Shown in pieces: positions 23,401-31,107 of a DNA stretch of 32,797 bases. Position numbers and translations under genes: made by a program. The stretch comes from Caldifarciminota bacterium (GTDB taxonomy: Bacteria > Hydrothermota > Tepidihabitantia > Tepidihabitantales > Tepidihabitantaceae), in contig JAPLUO010000266.1 in the NCBI GenBank assembly GCA_026397595.1, forward strand, positions 1-32,797, given 5' to 3'. Each line of letters opens with the position of its first letter. Within the stretch, counting starts at the first letter, position 1. Below the pieces are notes generated by a model, which saw only the letters and a program-made list of their open reading frames with translations, was not told where the DNA came from and ran no database searches.

Positions 23401-23471
23401 TGGAAGATGGTGGACGTAGGATGGAGGACGCCGCAATCCTCGCTCCTCACTTCTCCCTCATCATTCCTCAT
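20466..23471 (-). CDS. ileS: Isoleucyl-tRNA synthetase
   Basis: The 1001-residue product charges tRNA-Ile. The class I signature appears as NNPMGVHHAWGRT (about residues 72-84) in place of a canonical HIGH peptide, and the second ATP motif is DMHKSWGNAI in place of KMSKS. Both variants occur in a recognised IleS subgroup. The editing domain has VWTTTPWTLTSN. Zinc-type cysteine pairs are visible (CWRCGQELV, CGKCGKPVS). The anticodon-binding region follows (LDRWMLSRLNSL, FIDDLSVWYVRRSRRRFW). The only normal start is ATG 23471 (AGGTAAGGA upstream), four bases after the stop of the PQQ lipoprotein gene. The first 30 residues come from repeat-like DNA and are not conserved-looking. It heads a set with traR/dksA-like and truA genes. 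Confidence 0.93.
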   Translation of the reverse strand: MRNDEGEVRSEDCGVLHPTSTIFHPLPARPDHRTIEPRILEFWRAGGYFRKLVERNRGNPKFKFLDGPITANNPMGVHHAWGRTYKDLFQRYHAMLGHDQRYQNGFDCQGLWVEVEVEKELGFKSKRDIEKLGIDRFVEQCKERVLKYSRIQTEQSIRLGQWMDWDNSYFTMSDENNYSIWHFLKKCHERGLIYEGTDVMPWCSRCGTAISDQEIATEGYRELTHKAVFFRLPVVGRESEYLLVWTTTPWTLTSNVAAAVHPELVYVRARLDDATYILAKPLLTVLGTGAQVVEELTGSKLVGLRYQGPFDELEPQKGIEHRVIPWDEVSASEGTGIVHIAPGCGKEDFLLSKDHQLAVIAPLCEDGTFANNFDWLKGMDAQAAAQPVFESLEKKGLLFKVEEYTHRYPVCWRCGQELVFRLVDEWFISMDSLREGIMESAKQVRWIPDFGLARELDWLSNMSDWCISKKRYWGLALPIFRCECGWFDVIGSREELKTRALSGWDQFETHSPHRPWVDEIKVKCGKCGKPVSRINDVGNPWLDAGIVPFSTTHYLTNHDYWKEWFPFDFITECFPGQFRNWFYAMLAMSTVLEKCSPFKTLLGYATMKGADGRDMHKSWGNAIDTEEAFDNMGADVMRWVFIRQNPVQNLNFGYALGDEVRRKLLTLWNVYSFFVTYANIDQLDPTKLTVKPGDLTRLDRWMLSRLNSLVKLTRERLEDFDPAPVPRAVEEFIDDLSVWYVRRSRRRFWKSGSDTDKHAAYETLYRCLTTLTRLLAPFMPFLAEEMYQNLTRSVDPGAPESVHLSPYPEPEAGMISEALEKEVGLVRSVVSLGRAAREKSKLKVRQPLQAALIRLNEPGEKDAVLLHAETIKEELNVHELLFSDKDTQFPADYVVEQDPNRAVGICTKLTTELENEGFARELVHKVQNMRKAAGFEVTDRIRLHCQASPRLAAAVRAFEDYIRRETLALAVTDEPLAEPDIRETAKINREPAELALKRARE

Positions 23472-23474
23472 TCC

Positions 23475-24962
23475 TTACCTCGCCCTGCCTGAGTTCGCGG
23501 CGTCGTGCTGGAACATCGGCCACGCGGAAGTGGCCGGGCCACTGATGCCGACTACGCACCATGCCCTGAAGCCGTCGCCGACGTAGATGAGGCCGCTGGC
23601 GTCAACCTTGGGCGCGGAGAGCGGGTAGTCCGGGTCGGAGTAGCCTTCGCCTAGACCGCAGGCCCAGCGCTCGGTGCCGTCCGCGTTGACCGCGTAGAGC
23701 GAGTCGGTAGCCTGAAGAGCGAGCTTCTTCTTGCCAGCTACTGCAAGCATGTATAGGTAGCCGTCAGCCGTGACCGCCGGCGTCGAGACGACGCCGGCCA
23801 GCGGCGGGGTGAATATCCAGATCACTGCGCCATTATCGGGGTTGAGTTTCGACAACTTGCCGCCGCCGCCGATGTAGACGCTGCCGTCCGTGCCGACTAC
23901 CGGTCCCGACGCATCGTCCCCGGCGTTGTACGACCAGTTGCCGGTGCCGCTCGTCAGGTCGATGGACTGGAGCAGGCCTAAGCCGTTCGCGACGTAGAGC
24001 GCATTCCGGCTCGGGTCAATCGCGGGCGGGGCGACGATCGGCTCAGAGCCGAGATTGTACGGGCCCGGCCATTTGGCCGAACCGTCCTCCGGGTTGATGG
24101 CCCAGACCGAGCCTTCTTGAGTCCCGACGTAGATCGTGCCGCCAGGACCGACGACCGGCGCGGAGTTGCCGCCGCCTGACTGGAACGGCACCGACCAGGG
24201 CTGGCTCCCGTCCGGCCGGACCGCGAGGACCATCGAATCTTCGGTCTGGAAGTAGGCCGTGCCATCCGTGCCAAGCGCGCCGGTGGCGTAGACTGCCCCG
24301 CCGACAGAGACGCGCGCCCTGACTGTGCCGTCGCTGTTGAGGATGTAGATTGTGTCATTCGAGCAGCCGATGAAGATGGTGCCGTCGTCGGCGACCACGG
24401 GTGCGGCGCGGAACTCATCGAGGCCCGGCAGGATGAACTTCCAGGCGGTGCCGGACTGCTTGCGCGCGATGAGAGCGCCGTAGTCGCAGGCGACGTAGGC
24501 CGTGTTGTCCGGGCCCAGGGCGAAGGAATTGATGCTGAAGTCCGATGAGTCCTCCGGGTCTTCGGGGTCGGTGAAGCCGATGGACCAGGCGATGTTGCCC
24601 TCACCCGGGGTGACGTTGATGCTCAGCGGCTCGGACCAGCCCGATGCTTTCTTGCTGTTCTTGGCCCGTACCATGATGTCGACCGGGCCGAGTTCAGTGT
24701 AAGTGTGCGTATCCGCGAACGCCACGCCGCCGTCCATGAACTGCGACCATTCGGACTTGGTGCCGTCGCCCCAGTCAAACTGGTACGCGACCTGAGCCCC
24801 GGACGGATCGGTCGTGAAAGTCGTACAGGCCATCGCGACGTTGCGCAACCACTGGGACGGGCCCTTGGGCTGGCCCGGAACGAGCGGCGACTTCGCGCAG
24901 GCGCCGACCAGAAGCGCGGCCAGCGCGATGAGCAAAGCCGGGGGGAATCTCCTGAATCTCAT
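23475..24962 (-). CDS. Lipoprotein with PKD domain and PQQ-type beta-propeller
   Basis: The 495-residue product starts at ATG 24962 with GGAGGT four bases upstream. The lipobox LVGAC places the lipid on Cys22. Residues about 35-110 form a PKD-like domain (YQFDWGDGT, HTYTELGPVDIMVRAKNS). The rest is a propeller of repeated strands with GTIYVGTQEGSVWAINPEDG-type blades, as in PQQ-binding-like or BamB-like proteins. No quinoprotein catalytic residues are evident, so a scaffold or binding role is more likely. It is related to 25377-27206 but has its own promoter. The ileS start follows after 3 nt. Confidence 0.82.
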   Translation of the reverse strand: MRFRRFPPALLIALAALLVGACAKSPLVPGQPKGPSQWLRNVAMACTTFTTDPSGAQVAYQFDWGDGTKSEWSQFMDGGVAFADTHTYTELGPVDIMVRAKNSKKASGWSEPLSINVTPGEGNIAWSIGFTDPEDPEDSSDFSINSFALGPDNTAYVACDYGALIARKQSGTAWKFILPGLDEFRAAPVVADDGTIFIGCSNDTIYILNSDGTVRARVSVGGAVYATGALGTDGTAYFQTEDSMVLAVRPDGSQPWSVPFQSGGGNSAPVVGPGGTIYVGTQEGSVWAINPEDGSAKWPGPYNLGSEPIVAPPAIDPSRNALYVANGLGLLQSIDLTSGTGNWSYNAGDDASGPVVGTDGSVYIGGGGKLSKLNPDNGAVIWIFTPPLAGVVSTPAVTADGYLYMLAVAGKKKLALQATDSLYAVNADGTERWACGLGEGYSDPDYPLSAPKVDASGLIYVGDGFRAWCVVGISGPATSAWPMFQHDAANSGRAR

Positions 24963-25320
24963 GTCTACCTCCGTGTCTGTCGTGTTGCCATGCGGCAGGC
25001 GGTCGTCAGCCCGGCTGTTAGAAGCAGGATTCGACCCTGCCGGCAAGGGACAAGGATAGCCCGGAAACGGCTCCTGTCAATCGCTGCGGGGGAATGACGA
25101 AATAGTGAATTGAGAATGGTGAAGAGTGAAATCAGGACCTGGGTTTCGCCGGCCTCGATCCCGGTTTACCATACCCCGGTCTTCGTGTTTCTTCTCGTAG
25201 CAGGTTTCGCCTCGGGGTGTTTGATCTCTGCAATCAGCAATCTGATACCTGTAGTCTTCCGTCCGCCGTTTTGACATTTGCCTTTTGACTTGCGCATACT
25301 GCGGGTTGCGGGTCCATGTC
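24963..25320. other. Leader and spacer upstream of the PKD/PQQ lipoprotein
   Basis: No gene is supported. It holds the promoter at 25053-25080 and, in the leader, a T-arm-like hairpin (GCAGG, GTCGAAT, CCTGC on the minus strand). From 25090 to 25260 there are spacer words such as GTGAATTGAGAATGG and GCAATCAGCAATCTG. Confidence 0.5.
25053..25080 (-). promoter_or_regulatory. Promoter of the PKD/PQQ lipoprotein - ileS operon
   Basis: On the minus strand TTGACA (25080-25075), a 16-nt spacer and TATCCT (25058-25053). It gives a leader of about 85 nt. Confidence 0.65.
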
Positions 25321-25353
25321 GAAAAGGGGCAGGCCCTCGGAAGAGGGCCTGCC
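25321..25353 (-). terminator. Terminator of the three-repeat protein / lipoprotein operon
   Basis: An 11-bp perfect stem (GGCAGGCCCTC and GAGGGCCTGCC at 25328-25353, 4-nt loop) is followed on the minus strand by CCTTTTC. It lies 24 nt after the stop at 25377. Confidence 0.88.
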
Positions 25354-25376
25354 GTGGTCTAGGAGGTGTACTTTCG

Positions 25377-27206
25377 CTACTTACCGGCGTTCGAGAGGTT
25401 CTTCTGCCACTTGGGCCAGGCAGCGGCCGGGTCGAGCGGGCCTTCCGGATAGCCGGCTACGCAGTAGCAGGCGTCATCGCCGGCAACGATGATGTCGCCG
25501 GTGGACGTGATGGACGGGTTCGCGGCGTAGCCATTCAACTGCAGCTTTCGCGGCCGGTGCGGGCTGCCGCCACCGGTGCGGGGCAGGTAGTTCGGGCAGT
25601 TGCAGGTCCAGATGACCGTGCCGTCGGCCTGATTCACGCAGTAGAGCATGTCGGCGTCGCTCTGGAAATAGACGTAGCCGTTCGCCGCAACGACGGGGGT
25701 GGTATAGAACCCGTCGGTCGTGGTGAGCGCCTTTTCCCAGTTGATGCTGCCGGTCGCAGGATTGATGGAATAGGCGGTGCCGAAGGCGCTGGCGATGAAG
25801 AGCGCCGACTGGCCAAGGGCCGGCCGCGACACGTCGCCATCCAGGGACAGAGGCCAGCCTGATTTCACGCTGCCGTCCGTTGGGTCAATCGCGTACAGAA
25901 GGGAGGAGTCCGAGGTACAGTAAATCGTGCCGTCGTTGCCGAGTATCGGTCCGAATACCTCGCCCCCGCCTCGCAACGCGGATTTCCAGATTGGCGAGTT
26001 CAGGTTGGCGTCCATCTTGTACAAAAAGGCCGAGTCCGTGGCGAAGATGACGTTGCCGCTCGCGTCGACTATCGGCGCGTCAACCACCGAGGCGTGGAGG
26101 CCATACGCGGCAACCCGGGTGCCCGCGACGCCGTTGTCCGCGAACTTGAAGATACTGTCGTCGTCATGGCCGATGTAGAAGCTGAAACCGCTGAACGCCG
26201 GCGCACCCCACTCGGTGCCGGTAGTTTTCTCTATCCCGCTGTCCGGGAACTGCCAGTCCACTTTCAGGTTGTCGAGCAGCGACAAGGCATAGAGCTCACC
26301 CTCGTCGCTGCCGACGATGATGTGCCCGTTCGCGAAGCCCGGGTGGCTGGTGAATGCGCCCTCGGTCTCCTTGGTGGTCTGGTTCTTCTTGCTGCCGCCG
26401 TTGCTGGCGCGGATGGAGTAGAACTTGTAGTCACCTTCGCAACTGCTGAGCACGACCTCGTCAGTGCCGTCGTTGGCCACGATTGGGGAAGTCGTCAGCG
26501 GTTCCTCACCGTTCTCGGGGTCGCTGCTCCACCAGTACCACAAGACGCCGCCGGAAGTACCGATGGGAATGACGATCGTGTCCGGCAGCGACTTCGCGCC
26601 CTTCCAGTCCTGGGTCCAAACTATAATCGTCGCGTCTCCAAGCGAAGTGAAGACGTGGCTCACCGTGGAGACGCAGGGCGTGGGGAAGAGCTCAGTGGTG
26701 GTGTCCTTGCTGCCTCCCCAGTTCACGATGACCCGGAGGCTGTCGCCGTCCAGCACGTCGCTGCCATAGACGGTGATGAAGGTTTCGCCATCCTTCACGC
26801 CGACCGGGGGGTGTTGCACGGAGTCAACCACCGGCCGGTTGTTCAGGATGACCTTCACTGACTTGGCCGGCGAGAATTCGGAAGCCTTGGCCGGGTCCGC
26901 GTCGAGAATCGCCATCGCCTTGACGTCGTAGGTGCCCACAGCGTCCCACACGTGGGTCACCGACGCCGTATCACCGGACGCGTAGCTCAAGGTGCTCGTG
27001 TCGGTCGCGTCAGTCCAGTTCATGACGTAGCGGATGTTGCCCGTGGCAGTGGTCCAGACCTTGAATACGGTGGTCGCGTAGGTCCAGGTCGAGTCCGGGC
27101 CCATCGGGGCCCCCGGCGTTGCCGGCGGCTTCTTGGGGCAACCGGTCATGCAGAAGATGACAACCAGTGCCAGCACGGCTGTCGCTGTAGACTTTTTCCA
27201 GTTCAT
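25377..27206 (-). CDS. Lipoprotein with two PKD-like domains and PQQ-type beta-propeller
   Basis: The 609-residue product starts at ATG 27206 with CGGAGGA six bases upstream. Lipobox CMTGC places the lipid on Cys23. Two Ig/PKD-like domains follow (TYATTVFKVWTTATGNIRYV to SVKVIL; then VVDSVQHPPVGVKDGE to TIVIPIG). From about residue 210 a PQQ-like propeller has repeated blades (SPIVANDGTDEVVLSS, APIVDASGNVIFATDS, GPILGNDGTIYCTSDSSLLY, TPVVAANGYVYFQSDADMLY). The C-terminus has DIIVAGDDACYCVAG. It follows the three-repeat protein by 29 nt and shares its promoter. It is probably an outer-surface or periplasmic scaffold; no catalytic motif is seen. Confidence 0.82.
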   Translation of the reverse strand: MNWKKSTATAVLALVVIFCMTGCPKKPPATPGAPMGPDSTWTYATTVFKVWTTATGNIRYVMNWTDATDTSTLSYASGDTASVTHVWDAVGTYDVKAMAILDADPAKASEFSPAKSVKVILNNRPVVDSVQHPPVGVKDGETFITVYGSDVLDGDSLRVIVNWGGSKDTTTELFPTPCVSTVSHVFTSLGDATIIVWTQDWKGAKSLPDTIVIPIGTSGGVLWYWWSSDPENGEEPLTTSPIVANDGTDEVVLSSCEGDYKFYSIRASNGGSKKNQTTKETEGAFTSHPGFANGHIIVGSDEGELYALSLLDNLKVDWQFPDSGIEKTTGTEWGAPAFSGFSFYIGHDDDSIFKFADNGVAGTRVAAYGLHASVVDAPIVDASGNVIFATDSAFLYKMDANLNSPIWKSALRGGGEVFGPILGNDGTIYCTSDSSLLYAIDPTDGSVKSGWPLSLDGDVSRPALGQSALFIASAFGTAYSINPATGSINWEKALTTTDGFYTTPVVAANGYVYFQSDADMLYCVNQADGTVIWTCNCPNYLPRTGGGSPHRPRKLQLNGYAANPSITSTGDIIVAGDDACYCVAGYPEGPLDPAAAWPKWQKNLSNAGK

Positions 27207-27235
27207 TCAATCCTCCGTTAAGTTGTTCGGTTCCG

Positions 27236-28264
27236 CTACCGGGTGACGACCGGGCCGTGGAATACGCCCACGGCCGGGAGCCGGCGGGTACCGCCCTTTC
27301 CGTCTTCGAAGTAAAAATAGTAGGTGTGCATGTTGCTGAGGAACAGGCCGCTGGCGTACGAGTAGAGGCCGTTGCCCGCGTTACCACTGACCAGCTTCAT
27401 ACCGTGCGGGACGTTGTCGATGTAGATGAGCGCGACGGGCGGGTCGTCCCCGTCAACATCGTTGTAGTGCACGAGGTAGCCGTAGCGGTTTCTCGTCCCG
27501 CCGGTCGCCGGCTCAATACGGTGGTCGATCAGCTTCGGCGCCGAGTTCTCCCAGGCCACGACTTGCGGGCCGCGGATGAAGCCCGCGGACGGCAGACTCA
27601 CGCAATCGCCGTTTCGATCCCGGGCCATGAAGTAGTAGGCGTGGGGACCGACAGGCAGCTTTGTCTGGTAGTGGTAGACGCCGTCGTTGGACTTGCCGCT
27701 ATGGAGTTTCATGTCGTGGACGATGCCATCGACGACCACCTTGACCTGAGGCGACGGCGGGCAGTCCATGTCCTTGTAGTGAACCGTGTAGGTGTAGATG
27801 CTTTGGTCCGAGCCGTAATCGAAATAGACGCCCCCCTCGGTCAGTAGCGGCAGCCGGTTCATCGGCTTCTTGGCGCCGACGAACGGGCCGTTGTACGCCC
27901 CGTAGCGGGGGAACCGCTCGGTCGCGCCGCGCGCGTCCTCGGTGTAGAAGAAGTACGAATGTTCGCCCGGAGGAAGAGTCAGCCGGGCCCGATAGGTCCC
28001 GTTGGCGGCCTTGCCGCGGGCGAGGCGCATCTGGTAGCCGACGTTGTCGATATAGACTTCCACCTTGGCGGGAGCGTCGCCGTCCGGGTCACTGTACGCG
28101 ACCGAGGCGACGAACACGGTTTTTGCCGTTCCCGTCATCGGCGTAATCTTCGGATGGCACAGGCAGGGCTTGGCATTGCCCTGGGCGGCCAGCGACGGGG
28201 AGGCAAGTACCAGGACCAAGAGAACAACTGAAGCTGCGGCAAAAGCATAGTGCTTTGTGCGCAT
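27236..28264 (-). CDS. Secreted protein of three tandem Ig-like repeats
   Basis: The 342-residue product starts at ATG 28264 with AAAGGAGGA three bases upstream; the frame is open further 5' but without a ribosome site. Residues 1-27 are the signal peptide. After PCLCHPKITP (33-42) come three repeats of about 75-85 residues (about 50-130, 157-236, 262-341). Each contains a Y-x-D-x-D segment, a VYIDNV-like strand, MxLxSG, NGxYxY, GxHxYYF, and ends near GP(F/Q/V)V. The aspartate pattern could bind calcium, but that is inference. It is the first gene of an operon with the PKD/PQQ lipoprotein, behind a consensus promoter, so it is likely well expressed. I do not recognise a named family. Confidence 0.75.
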   Translation of the reverse strand: MRTKHYAFAAASVVLLVLVLASPSLAAQGNAKPCLCHPKITPMTGTAKTVFVASVAYSDPDGDAPAKVEVYIDNVGYQMRLARGKAANGTYRARLTLPPGEHSYFFYTEDARGATERFPRYGAYNGPFVGAKKPMNRLPLLTEGGVYFDYGSDQSIYTYTVHYKDMDCPPSPQVKVVVDGIVHDMKLHSGKSNDGVYHYQTKLPVGPHAYYFMARDRNGDCVSLPSAGFIRGPQVVAWENSAPKLIDHRIEPATGGTRNRYGYLVHYNDVDGDDPPVALIYIDNVPHGMKLVSGNAGNGLYSYASGLFLSNMHTYYFYFEDGKGGTRRLPAVGVFHGPVVTR

Positions 28265-28291
28265 TCTTCCTCCTTTTTTCATAGCTTCGGT

Positions 28292-28320
28292 ATTATAGGT
28301 TTCCCGGTTTCGAGTGTCAA
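28292..28320 (-). promoter_or_regulatory. Consensus promoter of the three-repeat protein operon
   Basis: On the minus strand TTGACA (28320-28315), a 17-nt spacer and TATAAT (28297-28292), a perfect sigma-70-type match. Confidence 0.88.
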
Positions 28321-28465
28321 GGGAAGTAATCCCTGAACCCACCTGACAGGTACGGACACGGCGATGCCTGCGAACGGCACGGGGGCGGAAACTCGGCCGC
28401 GAAGCGCCCCGCGGCGCGCGGCGCAAGCGACCCAGTGGTAACCGGAAGGCTGGTGCACTACCTTC

Positions 28466-28493
28466 ATCTTACATTCCCTGATATTTCTGTCAA
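28466..28493 (-). promoter_or_regulatory. Possible additional minus-strand promoter
   Basis: TTGACA (28493-28488), a 16-nt spacer and TAAGAT (28471-28466). The -10 box overlaps an ATG. Confidence 0.4.
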
Positions 28494-28641
28494 CAAAGCA
28501 TTGCAGGCCGAAGAACCGCGATAGGGGTCGGTCATAAGGCACGAAGCCATACGTATCGGCTTCCGGGCGCGGCGCCGGCAGAGAGTCCTTCCGGCGCGCC
28601 TGGCGGTTTGACTTGAGCGGAAGCCAGCTTAGACTGGTTAC

Positions 28642-29270
28642 ATGAGCGGAGCTGGGGCTCTTCTCTTCGCCGCATTCGCGGTCGGACTTGCTGCGCGGCA
28701 TGACAGGCGGCAGGACGAGGCGGTCTGGTGCGTCCCGCTAAGGCTGGTGAACCAACGCTACAGCACGACTACAGGCGGACGGACCCGGACAACCTGAACA
28801 CCGAGAACCCGGGCAACGGTACGCTCTATTCCGACTCGACGCCCTGCCACGGCACTCCCTGCAACGCCTTCCACCAGATACTCGCGTCCAGCCATGACCA
28901 GATGCTCCGCTATGGCAGACGGGTGACGATGGATACCCTCCAGATGACCGTTCACCAGTTCCACTTTACCTCAGTAATAGAAGAAGAGGAAGGGAACGGG
29001 AGCATGCCCGCGACCGGGCGCTTGTTGGTGATACCGAACCCGGCGACCGGCGGGATCAAGGTCCGCTATCGCATGGAGAAACCCGGCGCAGTCCGCCTGA
29101 GCGTATTCTCCTCCGACGGCCGGGTGGTTCGTGCAGTCGCCTCGGGACAAACCACGGCCGGCGAGCACAGCCTCGATATCGTCCGGGACCTCACTCCCGG
29201 TACGTACCTTCTGTCTCTGGAAACCCCGGCCGGCCGGTTGTCTCAGCGCATTGTCGTGCCGGGCCGTTAG
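28642..29270 (+). pseudogene. Frameshifted secreted protein with sorting-type C-terminus
   Basis: A signal-peptide-like start at ATG 28642 (MSGAGALLFAAFAVGLAA) continues to a stop near 28794. The remaining protein is in another frame from about 28728 to TAG 29268-29270. That frame has CHGTPCNAFHQILASSHDQM, then VIPNPATGGIKVRYRME, LSVFSSDGRVVRAV and GTYLLSLET, which is a T9SS/FlgD-like sorting domain. A secreted protein needs the signal peptide, so a single frameshift between about 28700 and 28790 best joins the parts. The 5' part of the second frame contains a TGA (28701), but there is no redox motif there, so it is not taken as selenocysteine. A sequencing error is possible. Confidence 0.5.
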
Positions 29271-29493
29271 TCTCGACCGCGCGGGCAGACACCAGCCTCC
29301 GGCCGGCATTCGGTATTCGTGCTCCGACGTTCGTCGTTCCGCGCTCCGCGCCTATCGCCTCTACGCGCCACGCCGCGCGTCAGGAATCGTCTGCTGCGTC
29401 ATCGGGACTCTTCCGAAAATCGTCGATCGTCACTCGCCAATTTCCGTGGTCCAGTCCGAATGCAGTCCCTGGATTCTTCTGCGACCGCTGAAG
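29271..29493. other. Spacer without supported gene
   Basis: It holds only spacer words such as TTCGTCGTTCCGCGCTCC and GCGTCAGGAATC, the latter also found near 32187. Confidence 0.45.
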
Positions 29494-29522
29494 TTGACTC
29501 CGGCATCCGCATGCAGCATACT
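29494..29522 (+). promoter_or_regulatory. Promoter of the antitoxin gene
   Basis: TTGACT (29494-29499), a 17-nt spacer and CATACT (29517-29522), 14 nt before the GTG start. Confidence 0.5.
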
Positions 29523-29536
29523 CTTGACGAGGATTC

Positions 29537-29755
29537 GTGAAAGCATACGAGCTACCGGCCAAGATCACACCCGAGGGCAACCTCGAACCGCCCGAGCGAC
29601 TGCGTCGATTGCTGCCCGCGGGCAAGGCGGCGCGCGTGATTGTGCTGATTCCGGACCCGGCCGACGCTGACGAGCAGAACGTCTGGGAACGGCTCACCGC
29701 GGTCCAGTTCTGCTCCGGCTACGCCGCGGCCGATGCAGTGTACGACCGGCCCTGA
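29537..29755 (+). CDS. Antitoxin-like small protein next to a PemK/MazF toxin remnant
   Basis: The 72-residue product begins at GTG 29537 with GAGGA upstream. The N-terminus KAYELPAKITPEGNLEPPE is the start seen in small antitoxins of the type found before PemK/MazF or RelE toxins, and a helical C-terminal tail follows. A toxin-like frame starts four bases after its stop, so the two form a toxin-antitoxin locus. The toxin is broken, so this protein may be a leftover or may serve against toxins elsewhere. DNA binding is inferred from the family only. Confidence 0.65.
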   Translation: MKAYELPAKITPEGNLEPPERLRRLLPAGKAARVIVLIPDPADADEQNVWERLTAVQFCSGYAAADAVYDRP

Positions 29756-29758
29756 ACA

Positions 29759-30086
29759 ATGGCCTCGTACTCGGCCGGCGACGTTGTCCTGTTGGAGTTT
29801 CCCTTCACGGACACATCCGGGTCGAAGCGACGCCCGGCGCTGATACTGCACGACACCGGCGACGACGACATTGTAGTGGCCCGCGTCACCGGCTAGCTTT
29901 CGGCTGCGACGCAGGTGTCACGCTGGACGAATGGCGGCAGGCCGGGCTGCTGTTGCCGTCGGTAGTCCGGCTCCACAAGGTCGCCACGCTACGCGGAGGC
30001 TGGTGGACAATAAGCTGGGCAGGCTCACGCCCGGCGACCGGTCGCGTGTCGTCCTGATACTTCGGCAGGTCTGCCGGTCCCTCTAG
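29759..30086 (+). pseudogene. PemK/MazF-like toxin, broken by frameshifts
   Basis: The ATG frame reads ASYSAGDVVLLEFPFTDTSG and RRPALILHDTGDDDIVVARV, the typical start of a PemK/MazF mRNA interferase, then stops at TAG 29894-29896. The family sequence continues in another frame (VTLDEWRQAGLLLPSVVRLH, then KVAT) and after a further shift near 29990 ends as LVDNKLGRLTPGDRSRVVLI up to TAG 30084-30086. All parts of a normal toxin of about 110 residues are therefore present but in at least two frames. No single frame could make the enzyme. It follows its antitoxin gene directly. Confidence 0.75.
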
Positions 30087-30519
30087 ACCGTTCCCTCCCG
30101 CCAATCGGCAACCGACGCGCAGCGTCGCCGAACGGACCTTTCAGAAGAGACCCCTTGGTTCCTCGGGGCTGCGCCACCGTAGGAACGAGCGGGGCGACAG
30201 TCGACACTGTCGTCTTCAATCTGGCATCTAGAATGTGTTGGCTGGTCAATCGCGCGTAGCGCGTGCGGTTCGGAGTCTGGGGTTTCCGCGCCATGCGCGG
30301 GGCCGTAAGCTGTTAGCCGTCAGCCGTAAGCTGTCGTGAAACCAGCCGAATCCGCGCGGGACTCCGCGGTCACCAGAATGCGGTCAGCGTCCCCGGAAGC
30401 CCTGCCAATCTGCAATCTGAAATCTGCAATGCCTCGGTGTGGTGCCCAATCCGATTACAGACCCGGATTCTCGGCCGTCAGTGCGTGCGGAAGGTGTTCC
30501 AGAGGCAGGCGCGGAGCTG
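30087..30519. repeat. Spacer rich in short dispersed words
   Basis: No gene is supported. AATCTGGCATCTAGAATG (about 30217-30236), AGCTGTTAGCCGTCAGCCG (about 30308-30326) and CAATCTGCAATCTGAAATCT (about 30407-30426) belong to the same word family seen near 10375-10410, 10603-10622 and 32080-32098. Confidence 0.55.
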
Positions 30520-31011
30520 TCAGTCCGTCATGTAGACCGCGCCGACGTCGAACGCCTGCTCGACTGTCCCGAACCAGGAGCCATGAGGGTAGACGCACAG
30601 CTCGTAGCGCTCATTGCTGTACGTGTAGAATGCGAGGCTCCACCGATTCTCGTCGAAGTAGCGCAACCTGACCAGATGCACCGGCGTGTTCCGAATACCC
30701 TCTATACTACAATCATGCAGGATCGTCGTTTTCGCGACGTTGTTTCTCTCCGCCGCCTCTGTCCTGAGGCCGTCGGGGTCCTGAAGACCGTCGTCAAGTG
30801 CCACCCGCGGCGACGCAATGCTCGGGCTCGGGTCGGGACTCAATGTACCGCGGAACCTCACGTCAATCCTCGTGAACTTCCCGGCATAGTGCTTCTGGGC
30901 ATGGTTCAGAATGCGCAGCCGCACGGCATCCTGCACTGCTTCAGGAACCGGGCTGCCGCCAGTGTGCGGGTCGAACGCCCGCTGTTTCCCACGCTTCACT
31001 CGTTCTCTCGG
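30520..31011 (-). CDS. Conserved protein of unknown function, second gene of a two-gene cassette
   Basis: The 163-residue product starts at ATG 31011 (PRERVKRGKQRAFDPHTGG) with AAAGGAG eight bases upstream; an in-frame codon further 5' lacks a ribosome site. It has a basic N-terminus, then VQDAVRLRILNHAQKHYAGK, FTRIDVRFRG, and a C-terminal part with TPVHLVRLRYFDENRW, SLAFYTYSNERYELCVYP and GTVEQAFDVGAVYM. I recall similar proteins in unrelated bacteria, often beside relatives of the upstream gene, but no function is known to me. The gene starts 96 nt after the upstream gene's stop, in the same direction. The stretch around residues 55-95 looks less conserved than the ends. Confidence 0.7.
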   Translation of the reverse strand, partial: PRERVKRGKQRAFDPHTGGSPVPEAVQDAVRLRILNHAQKHYAGKFTRIDVRFRGTLSPDPSPSIASPRVALDDGLQDPDGLRTEAAERNNVAKTTILHDCSIEGIRNTPVHLVRLRYFDENRWSLAFYTYSNERYELCVYPHGSWFGTVEQAFDVGAVYMTD

Positions 31012-31107
31012 CATGTCAATTCTCCTTTCCAGAATACCTATGCACCAGCGATACGAACCGACGCTCCGCTTGCCGCAGGACTCCGCGGTCACGGCGATGC
31101 AGGCAGG

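Larger units (their letters stand above)
28265..28641. other. Intergenic region with two minus-strand promoters
   Basis: It holds the consensus promoter at 28292-28320 and a weaker one at 28466-28493. On the minus strand a 62-codon frame begins MKVVHQPSGYHWVAC at the latter; its GC-rich tail runs into the first promoter, and I do not consider it a supported gene. Confidence 0.4.

Noticed and set aside
25015-25050. tRNA gene suggested by a T-arm-like hairpin (GCAGG, GTCGAAT, CCTGC, minus strand)
   Set aside because: No matching acceptor stem, D-arm or anticodon arm is present; it lies in the leader of a lipoprotein gene.
28701-28703. A further in-frame TGA as selenocysteine in the secreted protein at 28642-29270
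   Set aside because: The surrounding frame has no redox motif, no signal peptide and no suitable hairpin; a frameshift explains the data better.
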